64,000 bases of DNA from Diprion similis. Lineage: Eukaryota; Arthropoda; Insecta; Hymenoptera; Diprionidae. Location: NCBI RefSeq assembly GCF_021155765.1, contig NC_060107.1:7501-71500 (forward strand). The letters run 5' to 3'. The position numbers and the translations under genes were made by a program. Positions 8,842 to 20,975 of this stretch are shown here, piece by piece. Each line of letters begins with the position of its first letter. Position 1 is the stretch's first letter. The notes below the pieces were generated by a model that was given only the letters and a program-made list of their open reading frames with translations, had not been told where the DNA came from and searched no databases.

Positions 8842-11074
8842 TTAACCCCATACATCTCCATACTCGTTCGTCTCTTTGTAACGAATAGGTGGTGGTGAAG
8901 ACCTTTGTGTCGGTGGCTCTACACGTGAGTCATTGGCGATAGAGCTCACCCTAAAAGTAAAGTACCAAGATTTACACAGAAATCAGAATAGAATATAGGA
9001 AGTTGAGATATTCAAGAATTCAGTGAAAGAGTTGGCCTGAACTTGCGAAATACAGTCCGACCTCTAAATAAGAATGTCAAAGTCCCCCAGGGGAATTTTT
9101 TCCGCTAATTTGAGTACCCCTAACATGCGTGCGCTCCTCACTCACTGACTCTCTGTCTTCCTCTTTCTTTTCTCGTAGGCTGGGTATTCTTATTGAAACG
9201 TTTGCATGCGAATAATTATAATGGAGCGTTGAGGTTGAGTTGGAGTAGGGAAGTGCGCGAGCAAGAGACTGGGGAAGCATTCTTATTACAGTCATTCTTA
9301 TTGAGAGGTTGGACTGTGCCACAGAGGACGATCAAAATCAAGTGATCAAACTTACGGATTATATTTTTCTTTATTCGCTTTCAAAGAACCTTCCCTGTTC
9401 CTGCTCCTTAGCTCGGCGTATGAAACTACTGGCTTTCGTATGTCATTTTCATCAAGTAGATTATCATCGGTTGTATCTAATCTCAGACATGGATATACAA
9501 TTTTTTATATCAATTTACAGTATTACACCTACACGGAAGTGCAACTTTCAATTAAAAAGTGGCCTCAATGAACAGTTGTAAAACACGGTAAAGAGCTATA
9601 TGCATGCGTATCTTTGTGTTTCCAACCACACCTTGGTTCGGTATGCGCGAATATTATACACACAATTATAGCTAGATTAAGTACCAAACATTCGAGTAAC
9701 TACTTTTCCTCTGTCAAACAAATCAATAATTACTGTCAGTTTTAATGTGAACTTACCATTCAATTCAGTACCAGTATAACTGTCCATATCGCTGGGTGTA
9801 TTGTAAACATCAATGTCGATTGCATGATTCATTTGTGCATTATTTGATTGTTGACTCAGAGTGATGTCAGTAAAGTTTAGATTCGACTCAGTTATCGTTT
9901 CTGATGTTGGACTGGATATAGAAATCAACTGTTACATATTTCAATGAGAGCATATAACATTTTTACTTTTCTCCAGATATGCTTCATCAGAATGTATTTT
10001 TTGCATTGATCAAAATTCAGCAACATTTCATTTATTACCTTACAGTCAAGTTTCCTCGCAACGCGGCACCAATCAGACTGTCTGGTTGATGCTTGAATTT
10101 TTCTTTGCACGACGGTATGGTTGATATGGCTCCTAAGACATAACCGATCGCAGACCAAAGTCCAACTGTGGGGTAGATACCAAACCTTGAATGAAGTTTT
10201 AGGCCGAACAATTTGATACTTTGGTAGGTCAACCCTCCGGATATAATTGCACCAATCGCACCATTGACGTTTCTCTCACTCTTGCATTCATTCAATAGTT
10301 TTATCTCATCTGGAGTAGGACGATAATTCTGCAATATTAAAATGTAAAATGATACATGCCACAAATAGCGTAGGCCGAGTCTGTTAATGAAGACTATCGG
10401 GTTCGATGGCGTAACTCTGACAATATACAAATTGCATAGTCAAGCAAGCAGAAATTGAAGTTCCTAGTAACAATAAGAAATGTGTGAACAGAGTCTCACT
10501 ACTGATTGGTATTTAGATGCTTTAAGCAATAATTTTCCTTTCCTATCGTCGCAGTTATCCCCATTTTCTATCCAACATGACGCACATTACACACTGCTGT
10601 GTACACAAATTATTCAGATATGAGCAGGCAATCCAGAGGTGGTGAAATAGATATTTCATTGCTAGTAAAATATTATTTTGCAGTATTGTATCACATCGTT
10701 ACACAACACAATTCAATTGGGCGACCTAGTCGCCGGCAGGTCGGTGAATGGAGCACGGGTATAGACAATTGTGTTATCCTTTTCTATAGAGCATTTCAGT
10801 GATAATATGTAGCATATGTCATCAGGTTTATAGAATTTCTGATTTGTAGCACAAAATTGGTAATAATACTATAAATGTCAGAGACAAGTGCCGGCCTGCT
10901 CACGGGTATTGTGAATTTCGACAACCACAATTTAAGGTTATACAAGTTAACCTGTCATTTGAGCAAAATACCATTCTTGATAATGACGAATCGAAAATAT
11001 AACAACTTACTTACTTTGGGTAACTTAGGTACTCGTGAATTTTGGTCGACCGGATTATTGTAGACATTTTCCAT
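8842..11074 (-). CDS. asrij: OCIA domain-containing protein 1 (asrij type, 5 exons)
   Basis: An OCIA-domain protein. Family members (OCIAD1, Drosophila asrij) are associated with endosomal and mitochondrial membranes and affect JAK/STAT and Notch signalling in blood progenitors. Exons in transcript order: 11015-11074, 10039-10328, 9757-9911, 9356-9476, 8842-8950. All introns are GT-AG and phases close to 244 residues (human OCIAD1 has 245). The OCIA domain spans about residues 21-112: RPTPDEIKLLNECK, two hydrophobic helices (GAIGAIISGGLTY and VGLWSAIGYVLGAIS), then CKEKFKHQPDSLIG. Residues 113-170 are Ser/Thr/Asn-rich linker. SYAELRSRNRE (residues about 187-197) and the C terminus TNEYGDVWG match the OCIAD1 tail and argue against OCIAD2. 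The start MENVYNNP follows a plausible leader and the exon ends in gtaagt. It lies 2.4 kb upstream of Uch on the same strand, with no evidence of a shared transcript. Confidence 0.93.
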
Positions 11075-11224
11075 GACAAATATTATGTAAATGCGTATCG
11101 TTAATTCCGAATTGCAATATTATGGAGGCTAGAGGTGGGAACCAAGCTCCGTACATGGTATGAGGAAACAAAGTGCGCTCTTGCGCATCCATTGCCGCTT
11201 CGGAAACAAGAATGTGCCCGCGCA

Positions 11225-11282
11225 TGACGTCATTTGGATTCAACTCTAATTGTTGTGACGTCACGTGCTGGGTAATCACGTG
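11225..11282. promoter_or_regulatory. CRE and E-box cluster, OCIAD1-type promoter
   Basis: Two perfect CRE palindromes TGACGTCA (11225-11232 and 11256-11263) and two CACGTG E-boxes (11262-11267, overlapping the second CRE, and 11277-11282) fall within 58 bp. They lie 150-210 bp upstream of the start codon, where the core promoter or proximal enhancer is expected. CRE is bound by CREB/ATF and CACGTG by Myc/Max, MITF/TFEB or Clock-type bHLH proteins. Which of these acts here is inference. Confidence 0.6.
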
Positions 11283-11418
11283 ACTTTGCTACTGCGTATC
11301 TCCGTTTAGAGCACACCTTATTTCCCTACACCGTGGCTCTGTGGGCTCTGTGTGTAATAAACACGGACTTAGTAATAAAACATATCCGTATAAGAATCAC
11401 TGAATAAGAATAGACTGC

Positions 11419-11676
11419 ATGACGAGACTGAGTAGCCAGGAGCGCAATAGAAAGAGAAAGTTGCATATGGCACCACTACGGGAAGTTGATATGGGATCTA
11501 TCTGTTTTCGTCTAGCCGCGCATGCGCAGAGCATGCGTATTGCTGCAGGGCGAAGAACGCATCAGGCAAGGATAGAAGATGCAGCTTTCTCCTTCTATTG
11601 TGCTATGGCAAATTACCAGGAGTATGCTGTAAAGACAAAGCGCGCTTCCGTTTATAATATTAGGGGCCGGGGATAG
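11419..11676 (+). CDS. Possible small ORF divergent from the OCIAD1-type gene
   Basis: An 85-codon ATG ORF reads away from the OCIAD1-type gene, starting 345 bp from that gene's start codon, so the CRE cluster would sit between the two. The product would be basic at its N terminus (ERNRKRK). I recognise no domain, signal peptide or homologue, and codon use is unremarkable. It could be chance, or the exon of a divergent transcript. Confidence 0.12.
   Translation: MTRLSSQERNRKRKLHMAPLREVDMGSICFRLAAHAQSMRIAAGRRTHQARIEDAAFSFYCAMANYQEYAVKTKRASVYNIRGRG
11517..11528. promoter_or_regulatory. NRF1/EWG-type site
   Basis: CGCGCATGCGCA fits the NRF1 (erect wing) consensus YGCGCAYGCGCR at all positions. 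It lies about 440 bp upstream of the OCIAD1-type start codon. NRF1 often controls nuclear genes for mitochondrial proteins, which would fit, but function here is inferred. Confidence 0.35.
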
Positions 11677-14600
11677 CAGCTGCTCATGCCGTCAAGCTGG
11701 TAAAAACTGCAGCCTTACCGATGAGAGCGAGACATACATATATCTCCGAGATATTGTGACGTCGAGCGGCCGATCCCGAAAGTTCCAGAAGTTAGCCACT
11801 GGAATTCATCGATGAGAATGCAACTAGACGCACAGTCAGTAGTTTGGGTCGCCAAGTACCGATTAAGCATGAAAATACACCGGACAACTGGTTTCAATCG
11901 CTTGTTTCTGATTAGCGGGGATTAATAAAATTATACATATAGCCGTAAGCAATGGCATAGCATCTCAATCTCTTTCGATTCAGGAGCGTAGCCATATGAT
12001 TTAGTGCTCTTAACGCACTCGGCCAACAAAAATTTTGGCGCACGCACTGCACATTCGGATCTGCAATAAAATGAACGTTAATTAAATGAACAAACTTATA
12101 ACGGCCCAAATATGTAATTTCGATCACAAGCAAGCGTTAGATAAATAAAAAATGTATCAATGTCATTGTATGTATGTATATGACGATATTGATAGAGGCA
12201 GGATCCTCGATTAATAATTTTGTGATCCGCGACTGAAATCGGCAGTATTTTTTTTTTTTTTACATATTAATTATTGTAATTTAAAAATTTTAAAACCTTA
12301 AATTTGTATGGAAACTCAATGTTCTTAGTAACCATTGAGGATTAGTTGGGATAAAATAAAAAATTGTACATAAATTACAATTTAAAAATATTGGCATATT
12401 TTTTTATTTTTTTTCTTACTCGAAATTGTTCGAGAATCTTTAACAAGGCACCTTAAATTATTTCTTGGCCATTCGTGATTGTTATAGTACTGGGGTATCG
12501 GGGGGACCTTGTATCTATTACGTTCCTGGCACGCTCTATGCAACATTCGACACAGCCAATAAAATTCTTAGAAAAAGACAGCAATTGACCCCTCCTCCAC
12601 CACCTCGTTCCCTCTTCGTCCAACTCTAGCGGCCACTTTTTGAGGGCCTTTAACAACTGCAACAAAGGTAAGCAATAATCATTATTAATCCTCACTTAGA
12701 AAGTTATACCTTATTAACATGAGTTCGTTTTGGACTGATTTGTAGGGTTCGTTCAATGATTGTGGCAGCATTATTAGAATTGCTGCTAGTTATTTTGACT
12801 ATAGTTCTCTAGGCTTATCGGTATGGTATTGCAGTTTTATAAATTAACTGTTCCGGTGGGGACTAATGATATTTCTAAAAATTGTATCCGCGTTTCGGAG
12901 ATGATGGGTCTCCTTTAAAATCAGAAATTATCGGCCTTGCGAGATTTCTCAGGATCATTCTAGTGAGTTAGGTTGCCGGCTATACAGCGCGAGCGTTGCC
13001 ACGTCGTATACAATTTAGGTCATTTCTGGCAAATCTTACTGGCTTTGTAAAGAGTTGATGTTTTCTGCATTGTTGTATTTCGTTTTCAAAATTGATATAG
13101 ATGCTATTGGCGTAAAGGGTTTGATATTATTATAATGATGTATTCATAATTATACCTTTTGGATTGATGTTCAATTGCTTCGTCCTACAAAATCGTCCGG
13201 TTTGTTGGTTTATCTTCAGTGGTTTCTCTGTCGTGGCCCTGATATACCTTCCAGATCGCATTCTGTATGGTTCCGCATTTGAGATCTACGTTACCTTGCG
13301 GATACATGCGCGTTGCCTATAATACGGCGTTTGGGAAAGAATTCTATAGTTCGGACTAGATAATTTGTATTCACAGTTCTGGAGGTTCCGTAGTCATTGG
13401 TTTGATAGATTATTGCAGCAATGCGTTTAGTTCTATATTGTATCGATTATGCATCTATTGTATTACAGTCTTATCTATCTCTAAGGCTACATGGTATAGT
13501 GTAGATTGACTGTAATACGGCTCTTTGGATTGGATATAATAGTGTTAGTCAATTATACTATCAAAATAATAATATTATAGTTCTGGGTAGTGCGAGGATC
13601 TCGTAATATGGTTTTAGACTCGAATTAATGATTCTTGTTGTTAGATTTCATCTAGGGATATTTTGAATAGTTAGCCGGTTCCTTGGGTGACCTGGTTACA
13701 AGGTTCTCACACGCGGAGTTGAGTCAGTTGGTATTGGTGATATAGAGTAGTAATAAGGATTGCAATATACGTGCTTTCCGGTCGGATGTTGCAATACCGT
13801 GGATACCCCGTCTCTCTCACTCTGCATTTGTTTGGCTGAGAGGAAACGTATCGGCCAACAAGATTGTAGTGCGAGAGAGACAGATTATACCTGGTAAGAC
13901 CTCTCTATCAAAGAAGTTTAAAAACAGCTAAAAATAATCGACGCATCGATGACTCGAGTCCACAAAGTAATCAAAACGTCTCGATTGATTCAGTAAAAAT
14001 TAATCCACTAATCGATTACTTCGTATTTTTTAAAAAGTTGCATATGAAACCGCAATTTCGTAAATTTCAGTACGTAGTCTTAATAGCGGAAAAGTTTTCT
14101 GCTAATTTATCGTTTCATTCGAAATATTTTTCAATTTCAGATGAAAAAATTCATTTATCTTCTACTTATGATATCACACAGGTATGTATGTACAGACAAT
14201 GATAATAATTGATACGTATTGTACTGCACACGTCATTCATGGGGGTAAAAAACAAAACGCGATTGTGAGCGAAAATAATCAAGTCCGTCGATTCATTGAG
14301 TTTGAAAAATCAACGATTATACTCGGTTAATCGTGAAAAACTAATCGATTATTTTTGGTCATTTTTATGCCAGATATACCTTGAAAATTACATAACGTTC
14401 TCGTTCTCGTTTCGGGACATCGACTGCTCTGCCTGCAGACTTTGTTTTATACACGATGAAATCGAGTACAAGAGAATCAGGCACGGGCGAGTATATGTAT
14501 ACATGTAATATCCATTATACGAAATATAATAAAATATGGTAATACCTACGTACAATCGTTCAGCAAATGCTTGGGTAATTATTGCTGTGCTTGTAAGTTA

Positions 14601-14890
14601 TGTTAAGTACAGGCTATATGCGACGGCGTTGAAGCTTATAACAGGGCGGTATGTGTATAATAATGGCACGATGTATGTTGTTATAGGTATATACGGATGG
14701 ATGTGCATAGTTCAGAGGACAGCACGGTGATGGAGCACGTGCAGATACAGCTTTTGTGACAATGACCCTCAGTATGACGGTAGGTAGGTATACCAAAAAT
14801 AGACAATTCCTGAAGTGCAACGATGCATTTATAAAAAAAAGTCATTATTTCGTACAACTTTGGGATTGTCTAATATGCAGAATACACATA
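11677..14890. other. Gene-free stretch
   Basis: No supported exon. It holds an A/T-rich segment with poly-T (12248-12420). It also holds a small hairpin near 13808-13880 (gtctctctcac against gcgagagagac). A possible decayed inverted-end element lies at about 13929-14355 (aaaaataatcga on the left, tcgattattttt on the right). ORFs at 12453-12695 and 14296-14820 show no motif. Confidence 0.35.
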
Positions 14891-15248
14891 TGAGGCATTC
14901 CAAGCGGATTTGATTTTTGTTTATTTATTTATTTTTTTTTCCTTTTTTTTTTTGGAAACTAAAAAAAAATTTAAAAAGATTATGAGGCCGCCGCAGTCCA
15001 CTTTCTAATTATGATAGATATTACTTATTTTTAATCCAGTGGAAAACATTGCGGAATTCTAAAAATGGTGTTTTTTTAGCTATCCCTTTTTCACACAGAA
15101 ATAATCGTTGCGCCACGTGAAGGAGTAGCGAGAAAATTCTTTAAAAAAATCAGGCTTCTTTTGAAGTGGGATCAATGCGAAAAAAAAGTTACTCAAGGAT
15201 CTGATAACATGAGGCAAATGACTCCTCGATTTCACTTGGAATGCCCCA
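14891..15248. mobile_element. MITE, GGGGCATTCC family
   Basis: Inverted ends TGAGGCATTCCAAGCGG and, complemented, TGGGGCATTCCAAGTGA enclose 310 bp of A/T-rich non-coding DNA. The right two thirds closely match 62270-62548 at the far end of the window (shared words cactttctaattatgatag and aggcaaatgactcctcg). The larger palindrome at 20241-20975 has the same ends. Confidence 0.8.
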
Positions 15249-15792
15249 TACGTATTGTATCTCTTCGCATATTTCAATAGCTTAAATTCTTTGAGGTCAT
15301 TTTAAAAATGCAAGACAATGATTTGGATTCCGCGAACTTCAACCTTGTTATAATTCAGCTTGAGTGTCAATAAGGAAATGTTTTGGTGGTAACCGAATAA
15401 GATACCTGCCAGGGACCCTTGATTGCCAGTGAGCCGCTCGCACGGACTTTGCAGTTGCCGATAAAGTCGGCTGCGTCGGTGCAGTCGCACTCGTTGCCTG
15501 TATTCGATAAATGATGAGTATTTTTTTCACTCTTACCCGTCAAATGTTAGTGTTTGATAGTAAAAAAATCCTCCCAAAAGATGAGCTCTCTAGCTCAAGT
15601 CCGACGGATCGCTTTTTACCCGACTTGACAAAAGGAGGAAGATTGTAGTTATCAGTTCATCGCATATGTTTTTTTTTCATTTAGTCCGTTCGCGCATAAC
15701 TCCTCAACGGATGCAGAAATTAGCATGATTCTTTTTTGTATCTGAGAGCGCTGGTTCCGCTGGTGGTCCCATAGAAATTTTAAAATGATACT

Positions 15793-15929
15793 GGAGGCTT
15801 ATTACGGTTTCTCACCTTTTCACATTTCTCTTCATCCAAGAATTCTGATTGGTTCATTGAATTTTGCAAACCAATCAGAATGCTTTGATGGGTGGAAATC
15901 TACAAAGTGAGAAACCGTAATAAGCCCCC
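15793..15929. mobile_element. 137-bp MITE
   Basis: Near-perfect inverted ends of about 27 bp (GGAGGCTTATTACGGTTTCT) flank a core that is itself palindromic (attctgattggtt against aaccaatcagaat). Non-coding. Confidence 0.85.
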
Positions 15930-18819
15930 TGGTGTTGGTAGTGATTATTATTACTATCATTTTCTGCAATCATTTCATGTCTGTTTACGCATAAGTGCTC
16001 AGCGGATGCACCAAATAGTTTGGATGGCTATTTTGTTTTTTATCGTACGTGTATGAAATGTGAGGCTTTGCATAGCACTTGACAGGATTTAAGTAGCCAA
16101 TTTCATCTCAGTGTCGCAAGGATATAGGTTCGCGCATGCATAGTTCACAATTGCTTCACTTTCGTCCCTTGGGAGCTCACTTTCATCCCGAGGGAGAAGA
16201 AATTGTCGACTCGCGTTCCATAAAACCACGTCGCTAAGCCCCGCGACTTTTCATTCACTTGTTATAAGAACTATGGTACGTGACTCGACTGACTCGGGAT
16301 TGCAACTCGTGTGATTGCCGTCCTCGATTCGCTCACCATCAGTCGGATTCAGGCGCAAGCTTGACACTCGTCGCAATCACGAACTTTCGTTCCTTGTCAC
16401 ACAATATACTATAGTGTGAAAAAGCGTCCTCCTTAAATTATCGACACACCGTAAAGTGGTTTTAGAGACGTGGCCCGATTTGGTAAAAATTATTGTATGT
16501 CTATTCGCACGCAACTCCTCAACGAATTCGCCGAATCCGAGAATCTTGATTAATCCGAAAGCGCGTGCCTGTATATCTTGAACACTTCGGGAGAGGCAGG
16601 AAAAATTTGCACTCCTAAAAATTTGCGCAGAACTTTGGAACAACGATGGAAGAAGAGCACCATTCTGCGCGCCTTTTCTCCACTAGCCTCTTATGCATAG
16701 CTAGTCTCATGTTCAAGGTATTCTAAAGTAAATGCGAAAATAAATTCAAAAAATTATTAAATTTTCTAAAAATTTACAAAATTTTTTTCGATGCCCATTT
16801 TGCCCGTAATTTCCGGAATTTTCATGTAATGGCGTTCAACACTCGGCATCGGTCGCAGGTTATCGTTTTTCGGTAAAAATTTGGAGATCCATTGATTCAA
16901 ACCTTTATTTAAAGCGTTAATTTCTTAAGGTACTCACTTTGCCCCCCCCCCCCCCCCCCCCAATGCATGTAAGCATAAAAAAAAGAAAAAATAACGAAAT
17001 TAAAAAGTAATAAATATGTAGATAAATTGACAATAATTTTTTATAACTGAAATTGGTCGCCGTCAGCAAAAAGTTTCATTTGATTCATCGCATAATAATA
17101 AAAATAAAATAATTTCCTTCAGAGCAAAGTTATATTGCCTAATTGGCTTGAAGTGGGTCATATTCTTTTCTCGAAAATTATTTTTCAATATTGATTTCCC
17201 ATACATATACCTAAATGATACAACCATCGGGAAAATTCATCTCTCCTTTAAAGTTGGAATACTCGTACAAGCCGTTCAATATTTAAAAAAATTCATCGAC
17301 AGATCCTCAGAGCTGGTTCTTCAAGCTTTCCAAGCCTCTATGATGGGTAAAGCGTAATTGTCGCCATTTAAAGAACACACATTAGGTACAGTCATCTGAA
17401 AGTTACCGACGTAATGTGACACCGTCAATGCCGGCTCGTGCATAATCGCGTGGTTATACCGACGAATTTGACCCGAGCCAAGGGTAACGGGCAAATGTTC
17501 TCATTGGTACAGTTGTGTGGATGCGTTTATGTAGGCGGTGACCGGTTAGCTTGGAGCGGACCGTTTCAAAAGAAATTCACGGTACTTGTTGTGTCGGCCG
17601 CGACGTATTATATGGACGGTAAATACGATGCCGCAAGCCTGCACGTTCACGTGTGCGAACGGCGACTGCCAGGTGGTGGCTAACTGCCGTATCGCGTTGG
17701 CGCTGCGGCGCGGGACGGCCGAAGGTTGGTAGGTGGTCCACCATTGGCTACGACCATCTACCAATCCACGGTCACTTCCATTCATAAGCAGTCGCGCTTC
17801 CGGAGCGACGATGGGCCAGCGGGGCTGTTGGTCGGCGGACGGTGAAGCAGCCGACCTCCAGCCGCACCTCGACTCACTACACCAACTTCCACGCGGCAAT
17901 TCTGCGCAATCCTCTGCGCGCGTCGTCCGTACCTACATCACATAGATGTAAGACATGCTCGCATCGGTATCTCAATCGTGCGCTCATGTCAGGTGTAGAG
18001 AACAAACCTGATCCTCGGTTCCTCGCCAGATACCCACATGTATACCTAGGTAGCTAGGTAGGTAGGTATATCTTACGATTTTCTGACTTGTTCGGGAAAT
18101 TAACCACGGTGCATATCGGATAACCGATCGAAATTCATGACGGAAACAAAAATTACTGCCGATCTTACCACTTTGTGGACATCTGATGCTCTTTTGTTGT
18201 TGGTTTTACATACTACGATTTTTGTAAGTATGTACAACTATTCTCCGCCGTAAATTGGACTGTCATGGTAGCCTAATAAACCAGAGTATTTCTGCAGTAT
18301 AGCTCGAACAAAAACAGCGCTCGCAGTCTTTCATTTTACCGAAGCGGCATCGAATGAGACGGTAATTTTTTTCCGTGATAGCACAGCGTCATTAGGTATA
18401 TGTGTATAAGGATCTTTCTAAATTACGCGTCATTTTTTTTCTTTTGCATTGTCAGCGCTACAACGCTTGTAACTGCATGAATCTTGTAGTAATGTATTAC
18501 ATATATGCTCGACTCAACTCGACTGGCATCGCCTGCAACGGTGAAAGATTCTTAATGCAACTTTTCCCACATTTATGTCTCTCGTGCCAGCATTAAACTC
18601 TCCCGCATACTGCAGTCACTCTATTCTAATGTATTATATTGTTGTGTGGGCCATAAGCGTAAGCCTGTAAAAGATACACAGGAAATTATGAAAATACGCG
18701 GTGCCGGGATATCATATGTGCAGATTCATATTAGCGCGGTTCGTATATATATAATACTATCATACATATTAGGTATACACATTGATCCCGAGTATCGAAT
18801 GCACGCCCCATCAACAAAT
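15930..18819. other. Gene-free stretch with a GC-rich patch
   Basis: No supported exon. A 20-bp poly-C lies at 16942-16961. Positions 17,600-17,920 are GC-rich and CpG-rich, with long ORFs on both strands (117 aa minus, 70 aa plus) that carry no recognisable domain. Small GGTA repeats lie near 18048-18070. Confidence 0.35.
16942..16961. repeat. Poly-C run (20)
   Basis: An uninterrupted C homopolymer in A/T-rich surroundings. Confidence 0.95.
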
Positions 18820-19005
18820 CCCATTCTATACACAATTCTGAACAAAAAGACTGTAATGAATTTTCATTTGATTCAACAATAGAGAAAGAGCACGAAAACT
18901 ACGAAATCGCAATAATAAATTCGTAGTTTTAGTGCCATTTTTTTATTTCTGCGTCACGTGAAAATGTATCGGAGTCTTTTTGTTCAGAATTGCGTATAGG
19001 ATGGG
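18820..19005. mobile_element. 186-bp fold-back element
   Basis: Arms beginning CCCATTCTATACACAATTCT and, from the right, CCCATCCTATACGCAATTCT include the shared word gaacaaaaagact. An inner palindrome aaaactacgaa / ttcgtagtttt completes the hairpin. No coding capacity. Confidence 0.8.
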
Positions 19006-20240
19006 AAACTCGACTTTGAAATCCGAAGATATGTACGACAGCGTTGAAATCGACCAGGACACCCCATTAACAAAGTTCAAAGAGATACAACATTTAATTT
19101 AAGAAGGACACGTCAATTTGTTCAAAGATACTCTCGTTGACAGATCCTCATGTCCCTATCAATGCTTCGGAGTAATAGGCGAAAGCACGCAGCAACCCTG
19201 TTCTTTCGTTATCGTCAGAATTCATATATGTGTGTGGTCATCACATACACCAACTTGTGTGTTCAATAATGTAGATCTAATGCCTGTATTAGATCACCCA
19301 TGCGTAATACACATATACCTAGATACATACCATGGTGCATGGTCTATAACATACGCCAACTTGCAAGGCAGATTAACGTTTTGCAATGTGCAAAGAGAAA
19401 GGGAATTTTCTGGGCGTGGGGTAATGGAAGGGGGTTCGAGCTAGATGCCGCTCGAACCATGGCGTACCTAGTACCTACACAATAAGCTGGCAAGGACTTT
19501 TCTTGCACTGCCGAATATGATATACCGCGGTCCGCGAGTGTTCCTGGATGATAGGTTTATACTTATAGCGATAAAATGGACGGCTTACAATTAGTATATA
19601 GAACAACGCTGTACTACCTCAGAAGGTAATTCAACAACATGGTATATGCTTCATTGCCTGCGGTACGTAGATATTTGATTTAAAGACCTATCGTATCTTG
19701 GAATTAGGTTCAACAACATAGGTACCTAAAGCGAAGATTTCATTTCAAATTTTATTTAAGCTGCGCCTGCACTGTCGGCCACATGATTATTGAAAAGCCG
19801 TTTGTTCATACAACCTGACACATAAAGTTCTATCAGGACTAATGTAATATTCTCTCCCGCAGCACATGATTCTCGCCCATAATTATTTCCAAAGCGTTTC
19901 GCCCCTGCACGCTTAGCTCTCTTGGACTACCTATAAGAGTAGGTACCTTGTAGAAAATCAAAACAATTCGTGTTTCTAATTAATTCTCAAATGTCGTCAG
20001 TATATTTGTATATTTTCAAACTAAAACTTCTTTGGCATGTTGGGAGTGACCTCTCAAGACCGTGGCGAAAATGGGAGACAAAAGCATGATACGATGGCCG
20101 ACCCGAGAATTCGAAACAGAAGTATATATAGGTAAGCGACACATCTGTGTCGAGAGTACCTAACTGTTTGAGGCCTTTACGAAGATGCGATACCCTGAGA
20201 CGTTATATACACGTCGTCGTATAGGAAAGATGTAGGTACG
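19006..20240. other. Gene-free stretch
   Basis: ORFs such as 19118-19444 show no family signal and no exon-like composition. Nothing else was recognised. Confidence 0.35.
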
Positions 20241-20975
20241 TGGGGCATTCCAGCTATAACCGAACGGCCATTCCTTCGACATTTTTTTTTTTTTGCAACG
20301 TCGATTTTTTTCAGTTACTTTTCAACAAGAAAAGACGTACGTATATATGTCTCGAAAAAAAAATATTTTTCATCCTCTTCCGTTTTAACGCCTTTCAAAG
20401 AAGATTTTTCTTTGCCTGGAACGTACACTCCGATTGTTTGCAAATAAATTCACTTAAAACTACATTAAAAACTGCAACTTTTGATTGCTGTCTCATCCTG
20501 GGAAAGTGATTTTTCAATTTTTCTATTGGCATGAAACTATGAAACATGTCTCTTTATTCGTAAAAAAGGAGTAAGTTCACCGTTGATGTTGTTTATGCTT
20601 GTTTGTTAATTGATAAATAATAGCATAAACAACGTTGACTGTGTGCTTCCTCCTTTTGTACGAATAAACACAGTTGTCACAGTTGCATACCAATAGAAAA
20701 AATCGCAAAATGATTTTCCCATGATGAGATAGCAATCAAAAGTTGTGGTTTTTAATTTAGTTGATAGTGAATTTATTTGAAAAAAAACGGAGAATACACT
20801 CTGGGCAAAAAAAAATTCTACTCTGAAAGGCGTTAAAACGGAAGAGGATGGAAAATGATTTTTTTTTTCTAGATATACGATTGTCTTCTTTTGTCGAAAA
20901 GTAACTGAAAAAAACTCGGCGTCACAAAGAAAAATGTCGAGGCAACGAATGCTCGGCTACAGCTGTAATGCCCCA
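20241..20975. mobile_element. 735-bp palindromic (fold-back) element
   Basis: The whole element is an imperfect palindrome centred near 20610. Arms of about 350 bp share tcctcttccgttttaacgcc, gcaacttttgattgct, tttctattgg and aagtaactgaaaaaa. The ends are TGGGGCATTCCAGCT and, complemented, TGGGGCATTACAGCT, matching the GGGGCATTCC family. Arm divergence of roughly 10-15% suggests it is not recent. The ORF at 20240-20509 is part of an arm, not a gene. Confidence 0.92.

Noticed and set aside
12453..12695. Minus-strand ORF with two open frames over one segment
   Set aside because: Both frames are short, with alternative starts and no family motif; probably chance or decayed transposon.
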